Origin: Candidatus Gastranaerophilales bacterium | Lineage (GTDB): Bacteria; Cyanobacteriota; Vampirovibrionia; Gastranaerophilales; Gastranaerophilaceae | DNA: 27,245 bases | NCBI GenBank assembly: GCA_947625445.1 | Contig: CANQOM010000002.1 | Span: 1-27,245, forward strand | Direction of reading: 5' to 3' | Notes under the pieces: model-generated | Database searches by the model: none | Seen by the model: only the letters and a program-made list of their open reading frames with translations | What the model was told of the DNA's origin: nothing | Shown: piece after piece, positions 16,605-22,996 of the stretch | How the letters are laid out: each line of letters opens with the position of its first letter | Numbering within the stretch: the stretch's first letter is position 1 | Made by a program: the position numbers and the translations under genes

Positions 16605-16930
16605 GACAAAAAATTTACTAACTTACTTTACCTTACTTATATAAAAAAAATAATTTCTACTTTATTGACTTTTTTTATAAAAATATTTCAATTTGTAAAC
16701 TATGTTTTTTATTTTTTTTTGATAAAATGTATTTTTAACACTTTATCTGTATCGGTTCTTATATAATAACACATTTTTTATAAATGTACACTATTTTCTT
16801 TATTATAATAACTAATTGTTTTTTTAATATTATATCCCATTTAATAGAAACAAAAACGTAAATTGTAACAATAATTAATAAAAATTCTTTATTTTTGAAT
16901 TATGATTGTTATATAATGTGGGGATTTTTA
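16605..16930. other. AT-rich divergent intergenic region without a gene
   Basis: This 339-bp gap (16596-16934) separates the HEAT-repeat gene (minus) from the prenyltransferase gene (plus) and has no convincing reading frame. It should hold both promoters. I see TATAAT on the plus strand at 16912-16917, TATAAT on the minus strand at 16829-16834, and an inverted repeat ACATTT-TTTAT-AAATGT at 16771-16787. None has a good -35 at the right spacing, so I do not assign a promoter with confidence. The plus-strand TATAAT would start transcription near 16924, after the GGGG that might serve as ribosome binding site. Confidence 0.5.
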
Positions 16931-16934
16931 ATCA

Positions 16935-17915
16935 ATGGATACAAAATTATTTTCCATATGGTTTATGGCTCTTAGAGTATACTCTTTACCAATATCAATT
17001 ATGTCTTGGTTAGTACCGTTTTTATTTGCTGCAATAAATAAAGGCAACATAATTTATGGTTTTATTTCTCTTATAGGAATCATTATTCTTCATTTAGCCA
17101 CAAATTTATTTGATGATACAATTGATTACTTAAGAGAAAAACACGCTATTGATAAAGGATTAAAAGAAAATTTCAATTTCCAAAAAGGAAAGTGTTTTCA
17201 TATATTTAATAATGACTTAACTATAAAAGATTATATTATTGTTTCATTTCTTCTCTTTTTTATAGCGTTTTTAATAGCAATATTTTTTCTGAATATATAT
17301 GGAATAAAGTTATTGTTTATAATAATTCCGTCAATAGTATTATGCTTATTATATCCGATATTAGGATGTTTAGGGCTTGGAGAAGTCATAGTAGCAGTCG
17401 TATTTTCACCCCTTTTATATTTAGGTGTTTATTTTGTAATGACGGGCGTATTTTCTTTAAATGTTCTTGTAATATCAATTTCAACTGGTTTATTATCCGT
17501 AGCAGTGCTTCATAATCATATGTTATTAGATTTTGAATATGATGAAACAAATCGAAAAACCACTCTTTGCAGAATTTGCAAAACACGCAAAAATGCATTA
17601 AGACTTTTAGGTTTTATTATTTTTAGTGCATACTTAAATATAATAATCTGGGTAATTTTAAAAGTTTTAAATCCCTTTTATCTTACAGTTTTATTAAGTA
17701 TTCCCACTGCAATAACCTTATATAAAGTTATGTACATCCATATCAATAATCCCAATGAAGAAATTAAAAGGAATATATTTATGGGGTCTTTGAAATCAGT
17801 AGATAAAGCAATAGATGAGCAAAAAAACTTTTTATTAAAGTTTGTAATTGTCAGAAACTTGCTTTCTTTTTTCACATCATTAATAATAATATCAATAATA
17901 CTTACGGAAATATAA
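16935..17915 (+). CDS. UbiA-family prenyltransferase, MenA-like
   Basis: Integral membrane enzyme of 326 residues with about eight or nine hydrophobic helices. It has both aspartate-rich motifs of UbiA enzymes: N57, D60, D61, D64 in NLFDDTIDYL, and D199/D203 in LLDFEYDETNRKTT. These bind the Mg2+-prenyl diphosphate. The segment GLGEVIVAVVFSPLLYLGVYFVMTG resembles 1,4-dihydroxy-2-naphthoate prenyltransferase (MenA), so menaquinone or a related quinone is the best guess. MenA identity is not certain because the motif around 194-203 departs from what I recall of typical MenA. It precedes a small zinc-binding-like protein by 3 nt. No other menaquinone gene is in the window. Confidence 0.82.
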   Translation: MDTKLFSIWFMALRVYSLPISIMSWLVPFLFAAINKGNIIYGFISLIGIIILHLATNLFDDTIDYLREKHAIDKGLKENFNFQKGKCFHIFNNDLTIKDYIIVSFLLFFIAFLIAIFFLNIYGIKLLFIIIPSIVLCLLYPILGCLGLGEVIVAVVFSPLLYLGVYFVMTGVFSLNVLVISISTGLLSVAVLHNHMLLDFEYDETNRKTTLCRICKTRKNALRLLGFIIFSAYLNIIIWVILKVLNPFYLTVLLSIPTAITLYKVMYIHINNPNEEIKRNIFMGSLKSVDKAIDEQKNFLLKFVIVRNLLSFFTSLIIISIILTEI

Positions 17916-17918
17916 TCA

Positions 17919-18173
17919 ATGTATATTTTTGAAAAAATTGCAAAATTATATATGGAAATTTCGGGAAGAAAACATTATTCTAAGATACCCGTTTTCAGAA
18001 TAAGTGACGACGAAACAGAAGATATCGTAACTTGCAGACATACATTCATTCCTATTGATTCAACAAGGAACATTTTAGCCTGCTCAAAGTGCGGATATTT
18101 AATAACAAGGAAACAACTTGAAAAAAGGCGACTTAAAGCAAAAAAAGAACCAATAAAAAAGCATATTTATTAA
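17919..18173 (+). CDS. Small zinc-ribbon-like protein
   Basis: An 84-residue basic protein that starts 3 nt after the prenyltransferase stop, so it is probably cotranslated. Four potential zinc ligands are visible: C39, H41, C55 and C58 (VTCRHTF and ACSKCGYLI), separated by a conserved-looking FIPIDSTRNIL linker. The C-terminal 25 residues are lysine/arginine-rich (RKQLEKRRLKAKKEPIKK). No membrane segment is present. The ligand pattern C-x-H ... C-x2-C fits a compact zinc ribbon. I do not recognise the family. A role in nucleic acid binding or in regulating the upstream enzyme is possible, but there is no direct evidence. Confidence 0.65.
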   Translation: MYIFEKIAKLYMEISGRKHYSKIPVFRISDDETEDIVTCRHTFIPIDSTRNILACSKCGYLITRKQLEKRRLKAKKEPIKKHIY

Positions 18174-18231
18174 AATTTGTCCGAATAAATTTTTATTATA
18201 AACCAAAGATTACTGCACTGAATGAAATATT

Positions 18232-18795
18232 TTAATATGGGCTTCGTTTAAAAAGGGCAATATATTTGTATTCACCATAGTACAATGTAAGAATAATAAA
18301 CTTAGTATCCACTTCAACATTTACAAGTGATTTAGGAGGAGTAATACGCATTGAATTTTTAGCGGTATCATAAAATTTCTTTCTTACTCCTGAAGCAAAT
18401 TTTTGCATTGGAGTTAATTTTACTTTCGGAGTATTAGCCTCATAAAAATTCATAGGAGTATTTTCTTTTTTTGCAACAGGTATAGCGAACTGAACTTTAC
18501 CGTTTTGTTTAAACAGGATATAATCCTTGCCTGAAAAAGTTCTTGGAGTAAGAATATAGTATCCCGGTTCAATTGTAAAATCTTTAAAATACATATTTGC
18601 GGATGTTCGAAAGAGTGGATAAGGTGACCACGCATATTTTATGTTATCTTCATCTTCAAATGGGTCTATGTCATTATACAACCTGGATTTCATAGGTTCT
18701 GCAGAATCATATAATGAATCATAATCAGAATCTGCCACCACGGGAAGAGGATTTAACATCAATATAAAAATAAGAAAATATAATAAATTTTTCAT
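18232..18795 (-). CDS. Secreted hypothetical protein, 187 residues
   Basis: Function unknown. Residues 1-21 look like a signal peptide (KN, a leucine-rich core, PVVADS), so the protein is probably periplasmic. The mature part starts acidic (DSDYDSLYDSAEP, DPFEDEDNIKY). A central segment with alternating hydrophobic residues (DFTIEPGYYILTPRTFSGKD) and a C-terminal TKFIILTLYYGEYKYIALF suggest a small beta fold. It is a single gene between a convergent zinc-ribbon gene and divergent lysA. There is no ribosome binding site; a promoter TTGATA, 16 nt, TATTAT sits so that transcription would start at the ATG. Confidence 0.7.
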   Translation of the reverse strand: MKNLLYFLIFILMLNPLPVVADSDYDSLYDSAEPMKSRLYNDIDPFEDEDNIKYAWSPYPLFRTSANMYFKDFTIEPGYYILTPRTFSGKDYILFKQNGKVQFAIPVAKKENTPMNFYEANTPKVKLTPMQKFASGVRKKFYDTAKNSMRITPPKSLVNVEVDTKFIILTLYYGEYKYIALFKRSPY

Positions 18796-18801
18796 AATTT
18801 T

Positions 18802-18829
18802 ATAATAATACTTTTTATATATTTATCAA
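18802..18829 (-). promoter_or_regulatory. Leaderless promoter of the secreted 187-residue protein
   Basis: On the minus strand TTGATA (18829-18824, 5 of 6 to the -35 consensus) is followed after 16 nt by TATTAT (18807-18802, 5 of 6 to the -10). The ATG comes exactly 6 nt after that. No Shine-Dalgarno sequence lies between. This is the best-formed promoter of the four leaderless candidates. Confidence 0.6.
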
Positions 18830-18892
18830 GTAATTTTTCTTTATGTTACTATATAAATAAGCGAGAAGTCCGAATTAAAGAGGGGAGAAAAA

Positions 18893-20218
18893 ATGGAAAC
18901 TGCAAACCAGAATATATATCCGATAACAAGGAAAGTCAATAAAAACGGAAATATTGAAATAGGAGGATGCGATTTAATTGAATTGGCAAATAAATATTCT
19001 ACTCCGTTATATGTATATGACGAAGCAACAATTCGTTCAATAACAAAAAGTTATAAAGATGCATTTAAATCCTATCCCAACATAAATATGATGTTTGCAG
19101 CAAAAGCATTTATGACAAAGGCAATATGCAAGATAATGGAAGAAGAAGGTTTTGGGCTTGATTTATGTTCAGGCGGAGAAATTTATACGGCGAAATCTTC
19201 CGGTTTTGATATGTCTAAAACTTTATTCAACGGAAATAATAAATCTTTTGATGAATTAAATCTTGCAATAGAATCAGGTGTTAGAACAATATCAGTTGAT
19301 AATTTTTTTGAACTTGCACTTTTAAATAACATTGCAAAATCAAGTAATAAAACAGTAAGAATACTTTTAAGAATAACCCCCGGAATAGAATGTCATACTC
19401 ATGAATACATACAAACAGGACATTTAGATTCAAAATTTGGTTTTGATTTAACGCAATTAGATGAAGCCATAGAATTAATTAAAGATGAATATACAAATCT
19501 GAATTTAGTAGGGCTGCACGCACACATAGGTTCACAAATTTTTGAGAAAAAAGTATATTTTGATGAAGTGGATGTTATATTTAAAGAAATTAAAAGAATA
19601 AGAGATAAATATTCAATAACCCTTTCAGAAATTAATTTAGGCGGAGGATTAGGAATAAAGTATACAGAATCAGATAAACCTATATCAATATATGAAATAG
19701 CTGAAACAATAATAGAATCCGTAGAAAAACACGCCAAAGAATATAATATAGAATCACCGTTAATATTTATAGAACCCGGAAGAAGTATAGTAGGTACATC
19801 AGGAGTAACCCTTTATACTGCCGGCAGTTCAAAACAAGTTCCGAAAGGAAGAAAATATCAGGCAGTAGATGGCGGTATGTCAGACAATGCACGTCCCAGC
19901 TTATATCAAGCAAAATATACGGTAGAAATAGCCAATAATCCAAACGGAGAAGCGAACGAAAAAGTAACAATTGCCGGCAGACACTGTGAATCCGGGGATA
20001 TTTTAGCAAAAGATATTATGCTTCCTGAAATTGAAGAAGGTGATACTATATGTTTCTATACTACAGGGGCATATGGCTATTCAATGTCCAGCAATTACAA
20101 CAGAGTTTTAAAACCAGCCGCAGTACTTGTAAATAACGGAAAATCTGATATTATTATAAATAGGCAGACATATGAACAATTATGTGAGTCCGATGTAATA
20201 CCTGATAAGTTTATTTAA
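18893..20218 (+). CDS. lysA: Diaminopimelate decarboxylase
   Basis: Decarboxylates meso-diaminopimelate to L-lysine using pyridoxal phosphate. The cofactor lysine is K71 in MMFAAKAFMTKAI. HIGSQI, the phosphate-binding LGGGLGIKY, EPGRSIVG and the active-site cysteine in GRHCESGDIL are all present. The 441-residue length is usual for group IV decarboxylases. A strong ribosome binding site (GAGGGGAG) lies about 6 nt before the ATG. The 97-bp leader contains TATAAA at 18852-18857 as a weak -10 and is too short to hold a lysine riboswitch. It leads a unit with cdaA and an eda-like gene. Confidence 0.97.
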   Translation: METANQNIYPITRKVNKNGNIEIGGCDLIELANKYSTPLYVYDEATIRSITKSYKDAFKSYPNINMMFAAKAFMTKAICKIMEEEGFGLDLCSGGEIYTAKSSGFDMSKTLFNGNNKSFDELNLAIESGVRTISVDNFFELALLNNIAKSSNKTVRILLRITPGIECHTHEYIQTGHLDSKFGFDLTQLDEAIELIKDEYTNLNLVGLHAHIGSQIFEKKVYFDEVDVIFKEIKRIRDKYSITLSEINLGGGLGIKYTESDKPISIYEIAETIIESVEKHAKEYNIESPLIFIEPGRSIVGTSGVTLYTAGSSKQVPKGRKYQAVDGGMSDNARPSLYQAKYTVEIANNPNGEANEKVTIAGRHCESGDILAKDIMLPEIEEGDTICFYTTGAYGYSMSSNYNRVLKPAAVLVNNGKSDIIINRQTYEQLCESDVIPDKFI

Positions 20219-20229
20219 TTAGGAAAGTG

Positions 20230-21129
20230 ATGCTGGAGACAATCTTAAATCTTTACAGAGAATTTTTGACCGGCGGTGACATAGTAAAAAGTGCCACAAC
20301 TTTTACTATGAAAGATGTTTTACAAATACTAATAGTTGCAATCATTTTAATTATTTTTTATATTAAATTCATTAAAAATACACAATCTGAAAAATTAGTA
20401 AGAGGAATTTTTCTTTTTATAATTTCGGCGTGGGTATTCAGCGGTGTTCTTATAGCCCTAGATTTTGAAATATTAGGAAGAATCGCTCAGTATTTACTTA
20501 CAGGTATATTGCTTTCTTTAGTTATTGTATTCCAACCGGAATTAAGAAGATTGCTAGTTCATTTAGGTCAAACCAAGTTTGATGCAAAAAACTTTTTTAT
20601 GTTTAAAAATAATACAACTCAAAAAACAAATACGGTAAAAGAAATAACAGAAGCGGTAAAATATTGCAGCAGAGTTAAAAGAGGAGCATTAATTGTTCTT
20701 CAAAAAACCGAAGATAAGTCATTTTACAATGAAGTAGGGATACATATAAATTCAGATATTACTGCAGAGTTAATATTAACAATATTTTTCCCCAACACTC
20801 CTTTACACGATGGAGCAATGGTAATATCTAACGATAAAATATTAGCTGCAGGAGTATTGTTGCCATTAACAGAAGATCCTAAACTAAGCTGGAGATACGG
20901 AACAAGACACAGAGCTGCTATTGGAGCCAGTGAAATTTCAGATTCAGCTTGTATTGTAGTTTCTGAAGAAACAGGTGATATTTCCATTGCAATTGACGGA
21001 ATACTAAGAAAATATGATGATATATCTAAGTTTAAAGAAGATTTAGAAGTATTAATCGGGGCTAATACCCCTGAAAAAATAGAGAATGTATTTATACAAA
21101 ATCTGTTAAAATTAAGAAAGAAACAATAA
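20230..21129 (+). CDS. cdaA: Diadenylate cyclase CdaA (c-di-AMP synthase)
   Basis: Membrane-bound enzyme that joins two ATP into c-di-AMP, a messenger for potassium and osmotic balance. In numbering from the GTG at 20227, three hydrophobic helices occupy about 30-46, 59-77 and 86-103. The DAC domain follows, with DGA at 195-197 (LHDGAMVI), RHR at 227-229 (GTRHRAAIGASE) and SEETGDISIA, all catalytic motifs intact. ATG-20230 is preferred because AGGA ends 5 nt before it. lysA ends 8 nt upstream; the next gene overlaps as TAATG. No cdaR or glmM, the usual firmicute neighbours, is present. From memory, the lysA-cdaA pair also occurs in cyanobacteria. Confidence 0.96.
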   Translation: MLETILNLYREFLTGGDIVKSATTFTMKDVLQILIVAIILIIFYIKFIKNTQSEKLVRGIFLFIISAWVFSGVLIALDFEILGRIAQYLLTGILLSLVIVFQPELRRLLVHLGQTKFDAKNFFMFKNNTTQKTNTVKEITEAVKYCSRVKRGALIVLQKTEDKSFYNEVGIHINSDITAELILTIFFPNTPLHDGAMVISNDKILAAGVLLPLTEDPKLSWRYGTRHRAAIGASEISDSACIVVSEETGDISIAIDGILRKYDDISKFKEDLEVLIGANTPEKIENVFIQNLLKLRKKQ

Positions 21130-21743
21130 TGAACCCTATTGATAAAATTGCAAAAGAAAAAATATTTGCAGTACTCAGACTACAAGAGCCGGACAAAACA
21201 GAAAAAATTATAGAATCGCTTACATTAGGCGGAATAAATGCAGTTGAAATAGTTATAGAGAATCCTGAAATGGTTTACGTAATGAATAAACTGACAAAAC
21301 CGACAGAACGACCGTTAATAATGGCAGGCGGAATAATTACACAACGACAAGCACAAATTGCAATTGATTCAGGGGCAGATGTAATAGTTTCACCGGTATT
21401 TCAAATGAATCTTGTAAGATTATGCAAGAGTCAAAAAATTCCTCTGATTATGACTGCAACAACACCCAATGAAGCATATTCAGCCTGGAAAGCCAGAACT
21501 CAATTAATAAAAATATCGCCTGCAAATCCTATGGGCGGGGCAGAATACATTGAAGATATGCTAAGGCCAATGAAATTTATAAACATAATAGCAGCAGGAA
21601 GCATTAAAATTGAAGATATACCATACTATCTCAAAGCAGGTGCAAAAGCCGTAGGGTTAGGCAGAGCCCTTTTCTCTGATTATAATTTAAAAACTATAGA
21701 AAACAACGCACATTTAGCAAGAGAGTATGCATCTAAAATATAG
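21129..21743 (+). CDS. KDPG/KHG aldolase family protein (Eda-like)
   Basis: Class I aldolase fold of 204 residues. Aligned from memory with E. coli Eda, the Schiff-base lysine is K128 (LIKISPANPMGG, versus FKFFPAE) and the general acid/base is E40 (AVEIVIE). However, E. coli R49 corresponds to E44, T73 of GAGT to G68 (MAGGI), and T161 of PTGG to an alanine (AAGS). The chemistry may be kept while the substrate differs from 2-keto-3-deoxy-6-phosphogluconate. The ATG overlaps the cdaA stop. No edd or other Entner-Doudoroff gene is nearby, so I give no symbol. The stop directly abuts the stop of the opposing flavin reductase gene. Confidence 0.8.
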   Translation: MNPIDKIAKEKIFAVLRLQEPDKTEKIIESLTLGGINAVEIVIENPEMVYVMNKLTKPTERPLIMAGGIITQRQAQIAIDSGADVIVSPVFQMNLVRLCKSQKIPLIMTATTPNEAYSAWKARTQLIKISPANPMGGAEYIEDMLRPMKFINIIAAGSIKIEDIPYYLKAGAKAVGLGRALFSDYNLKTIENNAHLAREYASKI

Positions 21744-22244
21744 TTACTCTTGAATATAAGTAGGTGCGGTTTTGGGGCTTTTACCCTTTATTACATTATG
21801 ATAATAAGAATATGTCATTGGTTTTTTATCATTGAGAATATCGCCATTAGTTACATTGGCAATAAATACTGTATGGGTTGGAGTTTCAATTTTATCGGCA
21901 ACTTCTGCAATTAAATAGGCACAAGCATCATTAATAACCGGCAATACATCTATAATATTATAAGGAATAATATCAAATTTATTACAATTTCTTCCACTTC
22001 TAAAACCAAAAGTACCTATTGAAAGAGGATTTGAGTCTTCTGATAAAATAGAAACAGAAAATTTTTTAACTTTTTCTATGCATTCATTTGTATAATTATC
22101 GTGATTTACGCTAAGAGCAATAATTGCGGGTGAAGATGTAATTTGCATTATACTGTTAACTGTGCATCCTGTATATTTTCCACCGCATTCACAAGCTACT
22201 ACATAAACTCCGTATGATAAATTTCTAAAAACATTATTATTCAT
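21744..22244 (-). CDS. Flavin reductase-like FMN-binding protein
   Basis: A 166-residue split-barrel flavoprotein of the flavin reductase-like family. Typical pieces are FRNLSYGVYVVAC, GCTVNSIMQITSSPAIIALSVN, NHDNYTNECIEKVKKFSVSIL, IGTFGFRSGR and the C-terminal YYHNVIKGKSPKTAPTY. That last segment looks like the one preceding the rubredoxin domain in high-molecular-weight rubredoxins, but here the protein stops after TYIQE with no CxxCG pair. It may pass electrons between NAD(P)H or a rubredoxin encoded elsewhere and an oxygen- or nitric-oxide-reducing partner; this is inference. A perfect AAAGGAG lies 5 nt before the ATG. It is preceded by a hairpin and a TATAAT, so it is probably transcribed alone. 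Confidence 0.82.
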   Translation of the reverse strand: MNNNVFRNLSYGVYVVACECGGKYTGCTVNSIMQITSSPAIIALSVNHDNYTNECIEKVKKFSVSILSEDSNPLSIGTFGFRSGRNCNKFDIIPYNIIDVLPVINDACAYLIAEVADKIETPTHTVFIANVTNGDILNDKKPMTYSYYHNVIKGKSPKTAPTYIQE

Positions 22245-22271
22245 ATAAACTCCTTTCTATAATAATATCAG

Positions 22272-22277
22272 ATTATA
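22272..22277 (-). promoter_or_regulatory. Candidate -10 for the flavin reductase-like gene
   Basis: TATAAT on the minus strand, 27 nt before the ATG and upstream of the AAAGGAG ribosome binding site. The -35 region overlaps the hairpin at 22297-22321 and is poor (CTTCTT at 17 nt). Confidence 0.35.
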
Positions 22278-22296
22278 TATTTTTTTAAATACCAAA

Positions 22297-22321
22297 GAAG
22301 GGATAATAAAATTATCCCTTC
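22297..22321 (-). terminator. Perfect 11-bp hairpin, probable terminator of the small membrane protein gene
   Basis: GAAGGGATAAT and ATTATCCCTTC form an uninterrupted 11-bp stem with a 3-nt loop. It lies about 30 nt after the stop of the minus-strand gene at 22350. On the minus strand it is followed by TTTGGTATTT, a short and interrupted U-run, so termination may be incomplete. Confidence 0.55.
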
Positions 22322-22349
22322 AAAATTATCATATTATTATATTTATCTT

Positions 22350-22814
22350 TTATTTATCAGCATTTTTAACGGCATCAACTATACTTCCGACATAAAGTCC
22401 TATATGAGTTATTGCAGCTGCACATCCTACGGCGACTGCAGCAGGAGGACAAGTTGCAAAAAGAGCCATCATACCGACTGAACCTGCAACATCAGCCGCA
22501 ATTCCTCCAAAGAAATATTTTGCTGCTTTTCCCGTTTCGCCATTAACTAATTGCCCTAACCCAGGATATATTGCTGATGCAATACCCGCACCAACTTTTT
22601 TTGCACCAGAACTTTTTTTATTTGTTGAATCTGGTTCATTATTTTTTTTAGTTGATAATTCAACTTTATCTTCTCCGGTTGTATCTAATACTACTGTACC
22701 AGGTAATACCCTGTCCTTATCTATCACAACAGGTTTACCGGGAACAACTGTGTTATCCTTTGTAACACAAGATGATAATTGATTAGGATAAATTGAATTC
22801 ATGCTAACGCTCAT
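22350..22814 (-). CDS. Small membrane protein with a PGLGQ motif (TM2/DUF5683-like), 154 residues
   Basis: Residues 1-72 are polar and probably disordered (MSVSMNSIYPNQLSS, then KKNNEPDSTNKKSSGAKK). Residues 73-148 are hydrophobic: SAIYPGLGQLVNGETGKA at 80-97 followed by two likely membrane helices (about 101-120 and 124-146). The PGLGQ-x-x-NG pattern resembles small two-helix membrane proteins of the TM2/DUF5683 kind; I cannot assign a function. There is no cleavable signal peptide. The ribosome binding site GGAGG lies 7 nt before the ATG. An unusual C9 tract (G9 on the coding strand) lies about 90 nt upstream, in the likely leader. Confidence 0.68.
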   Translation of the reverse strand: MSVSMNSIYPNQLSSCVTKDNTVVPGKPVVIDKDRVLPGTVVLDTTGEDKVELSTKKNNEPDSTNKKSSGAKKVGAGIASAIYPGLGQLVNGETGKAAKYFFGGIAADVAGSVGMMALFATCPPAAVAVGCAAAITHIGLYVGSIVDAVKNADK

Positions 22815-22905
22815 AAGAAACCTCCATTTTTTCTTTTTTATAAATTTTGCTATATTTTTATAAACAAAATTCCTATAAAGAAATTGTCATAAGAGATTTA
22901 TTTTA

Positions 22906-22914
22906 CCCCCCCCC
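22906..22914. repeat. Nine-base C/G homopolymer in the leader of the small membrane protein gene
   Basis: CCCCCCCCC on the plus strand (G9 on the coding strand of the gene at 22814) in otherwise very AT-rich intergenic DNA. It is the only such C/G run I see in the window. Tracts like this change length by slippage and can act as expression switches. It lies 14 nt downstream of a candidate extended -10. Confidence 0.8.
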
Positions 22915-22928
22915 AGTACGATTTTTCA

Positions 22929-22937
22929 ATCATACCA
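22929..22937 (-). promoter_or_regulatory. Candidate extended -10 promoter of the small membrane protein gene
   Basis: On the minus strand TGGTATGAT fits the extended -10 pattern TG-n-TATnAT. TTGTTA lies 19 nt upstream as a loose -35. Transcription would start near 22922, giving a leader of about 108 nt that contains the G9 tract close to its 5' end. Confidence 0.4.
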
Positions 22938-22996
22938 ACATTTTTAGAGTATGTAACAAATTATTAACATTTTATTATATGCATCATTATACCCAT

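Noticed and set aside
16912..16917. TATAAT as a leaderless or standard promoter of the prenyltransferase gene
   Set aside because: It lies 17 nt before the ATG, too far for a leaderless start, and initiation near 16924 would exclude the GGGG ribosome-binding candidate. The -35 at the correct spacing is poor.
18796..18892. Lysine riboswitch upstream of lysA
   Set aside because: The leader is only 97 bp including the promoter, shorter than an L-box, and shows no conserved helix elements.
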